Of a DNA stretch of 8,406 nt, positions 1 through 4,741 are shown piece after piece. Source of the stretch: an uncultured Actinomycetes bacterium (GTDB lineage: Bacteria > Actinomycetota > Thermoleophilia > Solirubrobacterales > 70-9); contig CAMPIP010000102.1 of assembly GCA_946886425.1 (NCBI GenBank), positions 1 through 8,406 on the forward strand. The letters are read 5' to 3'. Under the pieces are notes generated by a model. It was not told the origin of the DNA, ran no database searches, and worked only from the letters and a program-made list of their open reading frames with translations. The first letter of the stretch is position 1, and each line of letters opens with the position of its first letter. The translations under genes were made by a program, and so were the position numbers.

Positions 1-149
1 GCCTCAAAGGCTCGTTCATCGCCCTGCGCGAAAACGAGGCCTACCTCACCGGCGAGGTCCTCGCGACCGCCGTCGCCTACGACGCCACAACCGGCGCCGG
101 CGCCCGCATCGAAGACCGCGACCTGACCATCGCGGTCACCCGCTCCTAG
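1..149 (+). CDS. Unidentified protein, C-terminal 48 residues only
   Basis: An open frame enters from the left edge and stops at TAG (147-149). It reads from base 3 in phase, and its visible product begins LKGSFIALRENEAYL and ends RDLTIAVTRS. The residues alternate hydrophobic and polar, which would fit beta strands, and there is no membrane segment. I do not recognise the family from this fragment. It lies 35 bases upstream of, and in the same direction as, the exported hydrolase, so the two could be co-transcribed. Codon use (mostly C/G third positions) matches the neighbours and supports real coding. The start lies outside the window. Confidence 0.6.
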   Translation, partial: LKGSFIALRENEAYLTGEVLATAVAYDATTGAGARIEDRDLTIAVTRS

Positions 150-184
150 CTCGGTGCCGCCGAAACCTCGACGCCGCTGGGGAG

Positions 185-931
185 TTGTTGGGGTCTATCG
201 GACCGAAGCTCGCATTCCGTCCTGACGGCGTCGCTCTCGCGGCGCTCCTGCTGCTCTCGTTGCTGTTGGCGCCTCGGGCTGCCGCGGAACCGCCCTCGAC
301 GGTCGAGCCGTCCCAGCCCCTCGCCTCGCACCTGTTGCTGATCCACGGCGGCTCTTTCCTCTACGACGACCCCAGCTTCGAAGCCCTCACCCGCGGGCCG
401 GCCGAAGCGGCCGGTTTCGTCCCGCACTACCTCGCCTACCCGCTGGGCGACCTGCCCGCCGCCGTCCTCGCCGCCCGCGCCGAAGCGCGGCGGCTCGGCG
501 AACGCTTCCGCGGGCGCCTCTACGCCTACGGGACCTCGGCGGGCGGCACGCTCGCGGCGATCCTCGCCGGCGACGGGCTGGTCCGCGCCGCCGTCGCCAA
601 GGCGCCGGTCTCCGATCTGGTCGGCTGGGAGTGGCCGCTCGCCACCTACGGTCCCGACTTCTACGAGGCGATCGGCGCCGACGAAACGGCCCGTCGCCGC
701 CTCTCGCCGGTGCGCCGGCCGGCCCGCCGCCCGCTGCTCGTCCTCCAGGGCCGCGCCGACGCCGTCGTCCCGGCGACGATGAACGCGGAGTTCGCGGCCA
801 AGTTCCCCCGCGTCCACCTCTGGCTTGCCGCCGGCGGCCACGCCACCGAGCGGCTCCGCCCGCGGCTGCTCGAGGGCGCCTTCGCCTGGCTGGCGGCGCG
901 TGCCGAAGGGCCGGGCAAGCCGCCTCTCTAG
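185..931 (+). CDS. Exported alpha/beta-hydrolase (esterase/lipase-like)
   Basis: This 248-residue protein has the marks of a serine hydrolase of the alpha/beta fold. A hydrophobic stretch at about residues 17-30 followed by APRAAAE looks like a Sec signal peptide cut near residue 34; there is no lipobox Cys. HGGSF (54-58) matches the oxyanion-hole HGG motif of hormone-sensitive-lipase-type esterases. GTSAG (116-120) is the GxSxG nucleophile elbow with Ser118. Asp192 (in GRADAVVP) and His219 (in AGGHAT) complete the likely triad. The substrate is not readable from sequence. The start is uncertain: TTG at 185 and TTG at 188 are the only candidates before the signal peptide, and the purine run GGGGAG (179-184) is unusually close to both. 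It ends 10 bases before the acyltransferase start, so the two are probably one transcript. An envelope deacylase role is inferred only from that pairing. Confidence 0.85.
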   Translation: MLGSIGPKLAFRPDGVALAALLLLSLLLAPRAAAEPPSTVEPSQPLASHLLLIHGGSFLYDDPSFEALTRGPAEAAGFVPHYLAYPLGDLPAAVLAARAEARRLGERFRGRLYAYGTSAGGTLAAILAGDGLVRAAVAKAPVSDLVGWEWPLATYGPDFYEAIGADETARRRLSPVRRPARRPLLVLQGRADAVVPATMNAEFAAKFPRVHLWLAAGGHATERLRPRLLEGAFAWLAARAEGPGKPPL

Positions 932-941
932 AGTCTTCCCG

Positions 942-2981
942 ATGCCGTCCGACCGGCAGTCAAGCTCTCGCGGCTTTCGGCCGGACGTCGAGGGCCTCCG
1001 GGCCGTCGCGATCGCCGCGGTCCTGCTCTGCCATGCCGGTCTGCCGTTCATGGCCGGCGGCTACGTCGGCGTCGACGTCTTCTTCGTCATCTCCGGTTTC
1101 CTGATCACCGGCCTGCTGCTGCGCGAGCTGGAGCGGAGCGGCGGCATCTCCCTGGTCGACTTCTACGCCCGCCGTGCCCGGCGGCTGCTGCCGGTGCTGG
1201 TCCTCGTCCTGCTCGTCGTCGTCGGGCTCTCGCTGCTGCTGCTCTCGCCGGTCCGCGGCGAGGAAGTTTCGGGCGACGTGGTCAGCTCGTCCCTCTACGT
1301 CGCCAACTGGCACTTCGCGGCCCAGTCGGTCGACTACTTCTCCCAGGGGCTGGAACCGAGCCCCGTCCAGCACCTCTGGTCGCTGGCGATCGAGGAGCAG
1401 TTCTACCTCGTCTGGCCGCTGCTGCTGGGCGGGGTCGGCTGGCTGGCCGGCCGCCGCGCCGTCTCGCCCCGCCGCGCCATCTGGGTCGCGGTCGCCGCGG
1501 TTGGGATCGCCTCGCTCGCCTACGGCGTCTACCTGACCGGCAGCGAGCCCAAGGCCGCCTACTTCTCGACCTTCGGTCGCGCCTGGGAGCTCGCCCTCGG
1601 CGCCGTCCTGGCGCTGCTGGGCGCCACCCGCCTGCGCGGCGCGGCCGCCGCCGCGCTCGGCTGGGCCGGCCTCGCCGGGGTCGTGATCGCCGCCTTCGCC
1701 TTCGACGAGCGGACCGCCTTCCCGGGCCTGGCGGCGCTGGTCCCGACCCTCGGCGTCGCCGCCCTGATCCTCGCCGGCACCGCGCCCGGAGGCCGCGCGG
1801 CTCCCGCCCGCCTGCTCTCGCTGGCGCCGGTCCGCTACGTCGGCCGCATCTCCTACTCCTGGTATCTCTGGCACTGGCCGGTCGTCGTCTTCGCGGTGGG
1901 GCTCTGGGGAGCGTTGAGCCCGCTCGCCGGCCTCGCCGCGATCGCCGTCTCGCTGCTCCCCGCGGTTGCTTCCCACCACCTGCTCGAGAACCCGGTCCGC
2001 CACGCCCGCGGCCTCGCCCTGCCTCGCCCGGCCCTGGCGCTCGGTCTCGGCTGCGTGGCGGCGGCGGCGCTCGGCGGCGTCCTGCTCTCCTCACTGCAGC
2101 CGAGCCTGCGGACGGCGCCGATCGGCGACGTCCCCGGCGCTCTCGCCCTTGACCGGCAGCCGCTCCCCCAGCAGACCGCCGACGCGGTCCGGCCGAACCC
2201 GCTGCGCGCCCGCGAGGACCGCTCGCAGATGTACGAAGATGGCTGCCTGGCCGGGCTCGGCAGCACCGTCGCCCAGCCCTGCGTCTACGGCGACCCCGAC
2301 TCGGAGCGAACCGTCTTCCTCTTCGGCGACTCCCACGCCATGCAGTACTTCCCGGCGATCCGCAAGATCGCCAGCGCCCACGACTGGAGGCTGGTCGCCC
2401 TGACCAAGTCCGAATGCACCCCCGCCGAGGTCGCCGTCCGCAGCGAAACCAGCGGCCGCGAGTACACCGAGTGCGAGGCCTGGCGGCAGGACTCGCTGCG
2501 TCAGATCGAAGCCGCCGGCAGCTCGGCGACGGTGCTGGTCAGCAGCGCCACCGACTACACCCCGCTGGACGACGACGGCGAGGAACTGAGCGGGACCGAC
2601 CGGGCAAGGGCCCTCGAGGAGGGCTACCTGGCCACCCTGGATCGCTTCGACCGCGCCGGTCTGCGCACCGCCGTCCTCAAGGACCCGCCCAAAGCCGGCA
2701 CCGACGTGCCCAGCTGCGTCTCACGCCAGCTCCAGAACCTCCCCGCCTGCAGCTTCCAGCGGATCCGCGACGAAGGCGACGAATTCGACGCCCGCGCCGC
2801 CGAGAGGGCCCCCGGCGCCCACCTCGTCGACGTCACCTCCGAGATCTGCCCCGGCGAGATCTGCCGGGCGGTGATCGGCAACGCCCTCGTCTACCGCGAC
2901 CGCAGCCACCTCAGCGCCACCTTCGCCCGCACCCTCGCCCCGGGCATCGAGCGGGGCCTCGAGAAGGCCGGCCTGGTCTGA
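942..2981 (+). CDS. Membrane O-acyltransferase (acyltransferase 3) fused to a C-terminal SGNH domain, OafA-like
   Basis: This 679-residue protein has the two-part plan of OafA/OatA-type proteins, which move acyl groups across the membrane onto extracellular glycans or peptidoglycan. Residues 11-20 (GFRPDVEGLR) match the family N-terminus, followed by conserved His31, VGVDVFFVISGFLITG (42-57), FYARRARRLLP (74-84) and SLAIEEQFYLVWP (147-159). About ten hydrophobic segments span roughly 20-385. The SGNH part (about 425-679) shows GDSH (462-465) with nucleophile Ser464, and DRSH (653-656) carrying the Asp-x-x-His pair. Eight Cys in this part (435, 447, 492, 511, 592, 603, 636, 641) could form disulfides outside the cell. 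I chose ATG 942: it begins just before the family N-terminus, whereas a longer in-frame opening at 825 would overlap the hydrolase by 107 bases. The acceptor glycan is unknown. Confidence 0.93.
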   Translation: MPSDRQSSSRGFRPDVEGLRAVAIAAVLLCHAGLPFMAGGYVGVDVFFVISGFLITGLLLRELERSGGISLVDFYARRARRLLPVLVLVLLVVVGLSLLLLSPVRGEEVSGDVVSSSLYVANWHFAAQSVDYFSQGLEPSPVQHLWSLAIEEQFYLVWPLLLGGVGWLAGRRAVSPRRAIWVAVAAVGIASLAYGVYLTGSEPKAAYFSTFGRAWELALGAVLALLGATRLRGAAAAALGWAGLAGVVIAAFAFDERTAFPGLAALVPTLGVAALILAGTAPGGRAAPARLLSLAPVRYVGRISYSWYLWHWPVVVFAVGLWGALSPLAGLAAIAVSLLPAVASHHLLENPVRHARGLALPRPALALGLGCVAAAALGGVLLSSLQPSLRTAPIGDVPGALALDRQPLPQQTADAVRPNPLRAREDRSQMYEDGCLAGLGSTVAQPCVYGDPDSERTVFLFGDSHAMQYFPAIRKIASAHDWRLVALTKSECTPAEVAVRSETSGREYTECEAWRQDSLRQIEAAGSSATVLVSSATDYTPLDDDGEELSGTDRARALEEGYLATLDRFDRAGLRTAVLKDPPKAGTDVPSCVSRQLQNLPACSFQRIRDEGDEFDARAAERAPGAHLVDVTSEICPGEICRAVIGNALVYRDRSHLSATFARTLAPGIERGLEKAGLV

Positions 2982-2990
2982 GCCTCGCGG

Positions 2991-3035
2991 TTGCGCTTCC
3001 GGCGCAAAGAAGTCGCCAAGCCGACGCTTTCTTGC
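2991..3035 (+). other. Two alternative hairpins after the acyltransferase gene
   Basis: A perfect 6-bp stem TTGCGC (2991-2996) / GCGCAA (3002-3007) closes a 5-base loop. A second, imperfect stem GCAAAGAAG (3004-3012) / CTTTCTTGC (3027-3035) has one mismatch and one G-U pair. It can continue inward as TCG/CGA with a 2-base bulge. The two share bases 3004-3007, so they cannot form together. Neither is followed by a T run, so a classical rho-independent terminator is not supported. A weak 3'-end structure for the acyltransferase mRNA is the simplest reading. Confidence 0.3.
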
Positions 3036-3036
3036 C

Positions 3037-3065
3037 TTGATCGATTGCAGACAGAGAGTTACGGT
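3037..3065 (+). promoter_or_regulatory. Candidate promoter for the coiled-coil protein, probably leaderless
   Basis: TTGATC (3037-3042) as -35 and TACGGT (3060-3065) as -10 are separated by exactly 17 bases. TACGGT fits the actinobacterial TANNNT pattern. Only 6 bases separate it from the ATG at 3072, so transcription would begin at or next to the start codon, and no good Shine-Dalgarno is present. The -10 matches the sigma-70 consensus at only 3 of 6 positions, so this is a candidate. Confidence 0.4.
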
Positions 3066-3071
3066 GCTTGA

Positions 3072-3335
3072 ATGTCTGTCATGGAGAAGAGCCGCACCGA
3101 CGAACGGATCGATCAGCTCGAGGCCAAAGTCGATTGGCGCTTCGACGAGGTCGACAGGCGCTTCGAGCAAGTCGATAGGCAGTTCGACAAGATCGACAAA
3201 CAGTTCGACAAAGTCGACAAGCGCTTCGAAGGCATGGAGGCGCGCTTCGACACGATGAACAGCCGCCTCTACGCCCTGCACCTCACCCTCATTGCGGGCA
3301 TCCTCGCGGCACTCGCCGCGGCGCTCCTCAGCTAG
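3072..3335 (+). CDS. Small Phe-heptad coiled-coil protein with C-terminal membrane anchor
   Basis: This 87-residue protein has three parts. Residues 1-23 are charged. Residues 24-65 are six consecutive heptads of pattern F-D/E-x-V/I/M-D/E/N-x-R/Q, with Phe at 24, 31, 38, 45, 52 and 59 and V/I/M three residues later. Residues 66-86 (LYALHLTLIAGILAALAAALL) form a single hydrophobic helix that ends the protein, so it looks tail-anchored with the coil in the cytoplasm. Proteins rich in VDxRF-type heptads are common in bacteria but generally uncharacterised; the plan also resembles Borrelia Bdr proteins, which may be only convergent. A second ATG at 3081 is possible; I prefer 3072 because of the -10 just upstream. 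Its last 8 bases overlap the convergent tautomerase gene. The function is unknown; membrane-tethered oligomer or scaffold is the most I would infer. Confidence 0.75.
   Translation: MSVMEKSRTDERIDQLEAKVDWRFDEVDRRFEQVDRQFDKIDKQFDKVDKRFEGMEARFDTMNSRLYALHLTLIAGILAALAAALLS
3141..3266 (+). repeat. Six 21-bp tandem units encoding the heptads
   Basis: Units begin at 3141, 3162, 3183, 3204, 3225 and 3246, each opening with TTCGA and 21 bases long. Units 1-4 are clearly similar at DNA level (TTCGA-x-x-A/G-G/A-TCGA core), while units 5 and 6 have diverged and keep mainly TTCGA. The period equals one protein heptad, so copy-number changes would preserve frame. This supports growth of the coil by local duplication. 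Confidence 0.8.
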
Positions 3336-3504
3336 AGGTCTCGCCGATGACGAAATCGCTCTTCGAGGAGTCGGAGAACTTCACCCAGCAGTGATCGGGG
3401 GAGGCGCCGGCCACCTCGGTCAGTGCCTCCTGGATCCGTTTGGCGATCTCCGCCTTCTGCTCGTCGCTGCGGCCCTCGAACCAGTGGACCTCTACGAACG
3501 GCAT
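3328..3504 (-). CDS. 4-oxalocrotonate-tautomerase-like protein (58 aa)
   Basis: The product starts MPFVEVHWFEGRSDEQKAEI and ends DFVIGETSS, 58 residues, close to the usual 60-62 of the family. Numbering from Pro after Met removal, it keeps Pro1 (the catalytic base), Arg11 inside GRSDEQK, and Phe50, in an ungapped match to the Pseudomonas 4-OT pattern as I recall it. The second substrate-binding arginine, Arg39, is Trp here (CWVKF). The family makes small hexamers that catalyse keto-enol isomerisation through N-terminal Pro. No aromatic-catabolism genes are nearby, so the substrate is unknown. It follows thioredoxin by 25 bases on the same strand, with a weak AAGAG purine stretch just before the ATG. 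Its stop lies inside the convergent coiled-coil gene (8-base overlap). Confidence 0.88.
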   Translation of the reverse strand: MPFVEVHWFEGRSDEQKAEIAKRIQEALTEVAGASPDHCWVKFSDSSKSDFVIGETSS

Positions 3505-3518
3505 CGCTCTTGGCGAAG

Positions 3519-3543
3519 CGGCGCTCGCGTTACGCGAGCGCCG
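3519..3543 (-). promoter_or_regulatory. Perfect 11-bp hairpin with the thioredoxin stop codon as its loop
   Basis: On the minus strand the thioredoxin gene ends with arm CGGCGCTCGCG (3543-3533), then TAA (3532-3530), then the exact complement CGCGAGCGCCG (3529-3519). The 3-base loop is the stop codon itself. There is no T run after it, so it is not a classical terminator. It stands 14 bases before the tautomerase ATG. Partial termination, mRNA 3'-end protection, or control of translation of the second gene are all possible. Confidence 0.7.
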
Positions 3544-3856
3544 GCTCCAGCTCGGCCTCGAGGCGGCGCTTCGGCATCGCCCCGACGACTTTCTTGGCGA
3601 TCGCGCCGTCCTTGAAGAGGATCATCGTCGGGATCGAGAGAACCTCGTAGTTGGCCGCCGTCTGCTGGTTCTCGTCGACGTTGATGCTGACGATTTTGAG
3701 GTCGTCGCGCTCGGCGTCGATCTCCTCGAGCACCGGGTGGACGACGCGGCACGGACCGCACCAGGGGGCCCAGAAGTCGACGAGCACCGGGCCGTCGGCG
3801 TCGAGGACCTCAGCTTTGAAGTTGGCGTCGGTTACGTCCGTCAGTTTCCCGGTCAC
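3530..3856 (-). CDS. trxA: Thioredoxin
   Basis: This 108-residue protein is a complete single-domain thioredoxin, a cytoplasmic dithiol reductant for target proteins. The active site WCGPC is at 32-36, preceded by VLVDFWAP (24-31). The cis-proline loop SIPT has Pro76, and FKDG (81-84) with V90-V91-G92 follows the usual fold to the end. No signal peptide or membrane segment is present. The GTG start has a good Shine-Dalgarno GGGAGAG (3872-3866) 9 bases upstream. A TATACT box lies further up, so it probably has its own promoter and not only read-through from the glycosyltransferase. A tautomerase gene follows closely. The gene symbol reflects the family; the organism may have several paralogues. 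Confidence 0.95.
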   Translation of the reverse strand: MTGKLTDVTDANFKAEVLDADGPVLVDFWAPWCGPCRVVHPVLEEIDAERDDLKIVSINVDENQQTAANYEVLSIPTMILFKDGAIAKKVVGAMPKRRLEAELEPALA

Positions 3857-3894
3857 TGGCTATCGCTCTCCCGAAATCGAGGTTAGCTGGGTCA

Positions 3895-3911
3895 ATACTT
3901 CAGAAAGTATA
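3895..3911 (-). promoter_or_regulatory. Thioredoxin -10 box inside a small inverted repeat
   Basis: Read on the minus strand, TATACT (3911-3906) matches the -10 consensus at 5 of 6 positions. It would start a transcript about 40 bases before the GTG. The only upstream -35-like sequences at 16-18 bases are poor (CTTAAA or TTAAAC). The -10 overlaps an inverted repeat, ATACTT (3895-3900) and AAGTAT (3905-3910) around CAGA, which could be an operator or a short hairpin at the transcript 5' end. The surrounding stretch, about 3880-3945, is markedly AT-richer than the genes. Confidence 0.45.
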
Positions 3912-3929
3912 GCGCTTTTCCGATCAGGT

Positions 3930-4670
3930 TTAAGGCATTTTCGAACGGTCGCGATGGCGCCAGCGCAGCAAGGGCACCCGCCAGGCCGCCTCGGCGACGA
4001 TAGCGCCGTCCATCTTCGAGCTTCCCGCTCGGCGGTCGCGGAAAACAATCGGCACCTCGACGACCCGGAAGCCGAGCCGCACCGCCCGGTAGGTCATCTC
4101 GACCTGGAACCCGTAACCGCGGGCCTGGACCGCGTCGAGGTCGATCGCCTCCAGGACCTCGCGGCGGAAGCACTTGAAGCCGCCGGTCAGGTCCTGGACG
4201 TCGAGGCCGAGCACCGCCCGGGCGTAGACGCTGCCGCCGCGGCTGATCGCCCGTCGCAGCGGCCCCCAGTCGCTGACGCCGCCGCCGTCTACGTACCGGG
4301 AGCCGAGCACCAGGTCGGCCCGCCCCGAAGCCTCCAGCAGCCGCGGCAGGTAGGCGGGGTCATGCGAGAAGTCGGAGTCCATCTCCAGGACCAGGCCGGC
4401 GCCGGCCGCCAGGGCTTCCCGGAAGCCGGCGATGTAGGCGGGGCCGATCCCTTCCTTGCGGTCGCGGTGCAGGACCGCGACGCGCTCCTGCCCGGCGGCG
4501 AGCCGGTCGGCGATCGCGCCGGTCCCGTCCGGCGAGCCGTCGTCGACGATCAGCACCCGCGCCGAGCCCGGCAGCTTCTCGAGGACCGCCGCGACGAAGG
4601 CTTCGATGTTCTCGGCCTCGTTGTAGGTGGGCAGGATCAGCCAGGCCGGCCCCCTCGTCGACTCGCGCAT
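3930..4670 (-). CDS. Family 2 glycosyltransferase, polyprenol-phosphate mannose synthase-like (DPM1/Ppm1 type)
   Basis: From ATG 4670 the product has 246 residues, the size of a stand-alone catalytic DPM1-type enzyme. Such enzymes transfer a sugar from a nucleotide donor (often GDP-mannose) to a lipid phosphate at the inner membrane face. PTYNEAENI (14-22) opens the GT-A fold, VDDGSPDGT (42-50) binds nucleotide, MDSDFSHDP (97-105) holds the metal-binding Asp pair, and GSRYVDGG (123-130) and TGGFKCFRR (162-170) are typical of this subfamily. There are no C-terminal membrane helices, unlike GtrB-like relatives. ATG 4670 gives the usual N-terminus and has TAGCAT 7 bases upstream. An in-frame TTG at 4709 with GGGAGG about 10 bases upstream is the alternative, adding 13 residues. 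It is divergent from polX. The exact sugar and lipid are inferred from the family. Confidence 0.88.
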   Translation of the reverse strand: MRESTRGPAWLILPTYNEAENIEAFVAAVLEKLPGSARVLIVDDGSPDGTGAIADRLAAGQERVAVLHRDRKEGIGPAYIAGFREALAAGAGLVLEMDSDFSHDPAYLPRLLEASGRADLVLGSRYVDGGGVSDWGPLRRAISRGGSVYARAVLGLDVQDLTGGFKCFRREVLEAIDLDAVQARGYGFQVEMTYRAVRLGFRVVEVPIVFRDRRAGSSKMDGAIVAEAAWRVPLLRWRHRDRSKMP

Positions 4671-4677
4671 CGGCCCG

Positions 4678-4683
4678 ATGCTA
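4678..4683 (-). promoter_or_regulatory. Candidate -10 (TAGCAT) for a leaderless glycosyltransferase mRNA
   Basis: On the minus strand TAGCAT (4683-4678) fits TANNNT and lies 7 bases before ATG 4670, the spacing expected if transcription starts at the A of the start codon. No good -35 lies at 17-18 bases; TTGAAG at 4709-4704 is 20 bases away. If this promoter is used, the TTG 4709 start is not on the transcript. Confidence 0.35.
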
Positions 4684-4698
4684 TTTCGGCAACCGAAA
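4684..4698. promoter_or_regulatory. Perfect inverted repeat TTTCGG-CAA-CCGAAA in the divergent intergenic region
   Basis: Arms TTTCGG (4684-4689) and CCGAAA (4693-4698) are exact complements around CAA. The element touches the upstream edge of the candidate glycosyltransferase -10 and lies about 30 bases before the polX -10. It is therefore well placed as an operator for a dimeric regulator acting on one or both genes. A chance palindrome of this size cannot be excluded. Confidence 0.4.
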
Positions 4699-4728
4699 CG
4701 CGGCTTCAAGACGCGCCCGCCTCCCGGG

Positions 4729-4734
4729 TAAGTT
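4729..4734 (+). promoter_or_regulatory. Candidate -10 (TAAGTT) for a leaderless polX mRNA
   Basis: TAAGTT fits TANNNT and lies 7 bases before the GTG at 4742. The upstream -35 candidates (TCAAGA or TTCAAG at 17-18 bases) match only three consensus positions. No clear Shine-Dalgarno sits at a normal distance, which agrees with a leaderless start. Confidence 0.4.
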
Positions 4735-4741
4735 TGCGGAC

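Noticed and set aside
825..941. Longer N-terminus for the acyltransferase
   Set aside because: The extra 39 residues overlap the hydrolase and look like out-of-frame Arg/Ser/Pro-rich translation; the family N-terminus begins just after ATG 942.
146..2094. Minus-strand frames opposite the hydrolase and acyltransferase
   Set aside because: They are Arg/Gly/Glu-rich with no family motifs, and they oppose two genes with clear catalytic residues.
3141..3266. CRISPR-like or regulatory direct repeats
   Set aside because: The 21-bp units abut without spacers and stay in frame with an obvious protein heptad pattern, so they are coding repeats.
3072..3504. Coiled-coil protein and tautomerase as a toxin-antitoxin pair
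   Set aside because: They are convergent, belong to families without known toxin activity, and share no operon.
3890..3895. TTGACC on the minus strand as the -35 of the thioredoxin promoter
   Set aside because: Nothing like a -10 lies 16-18 bases downstream, where GGGAGAG, the ribosome-binding site, occurs instead.
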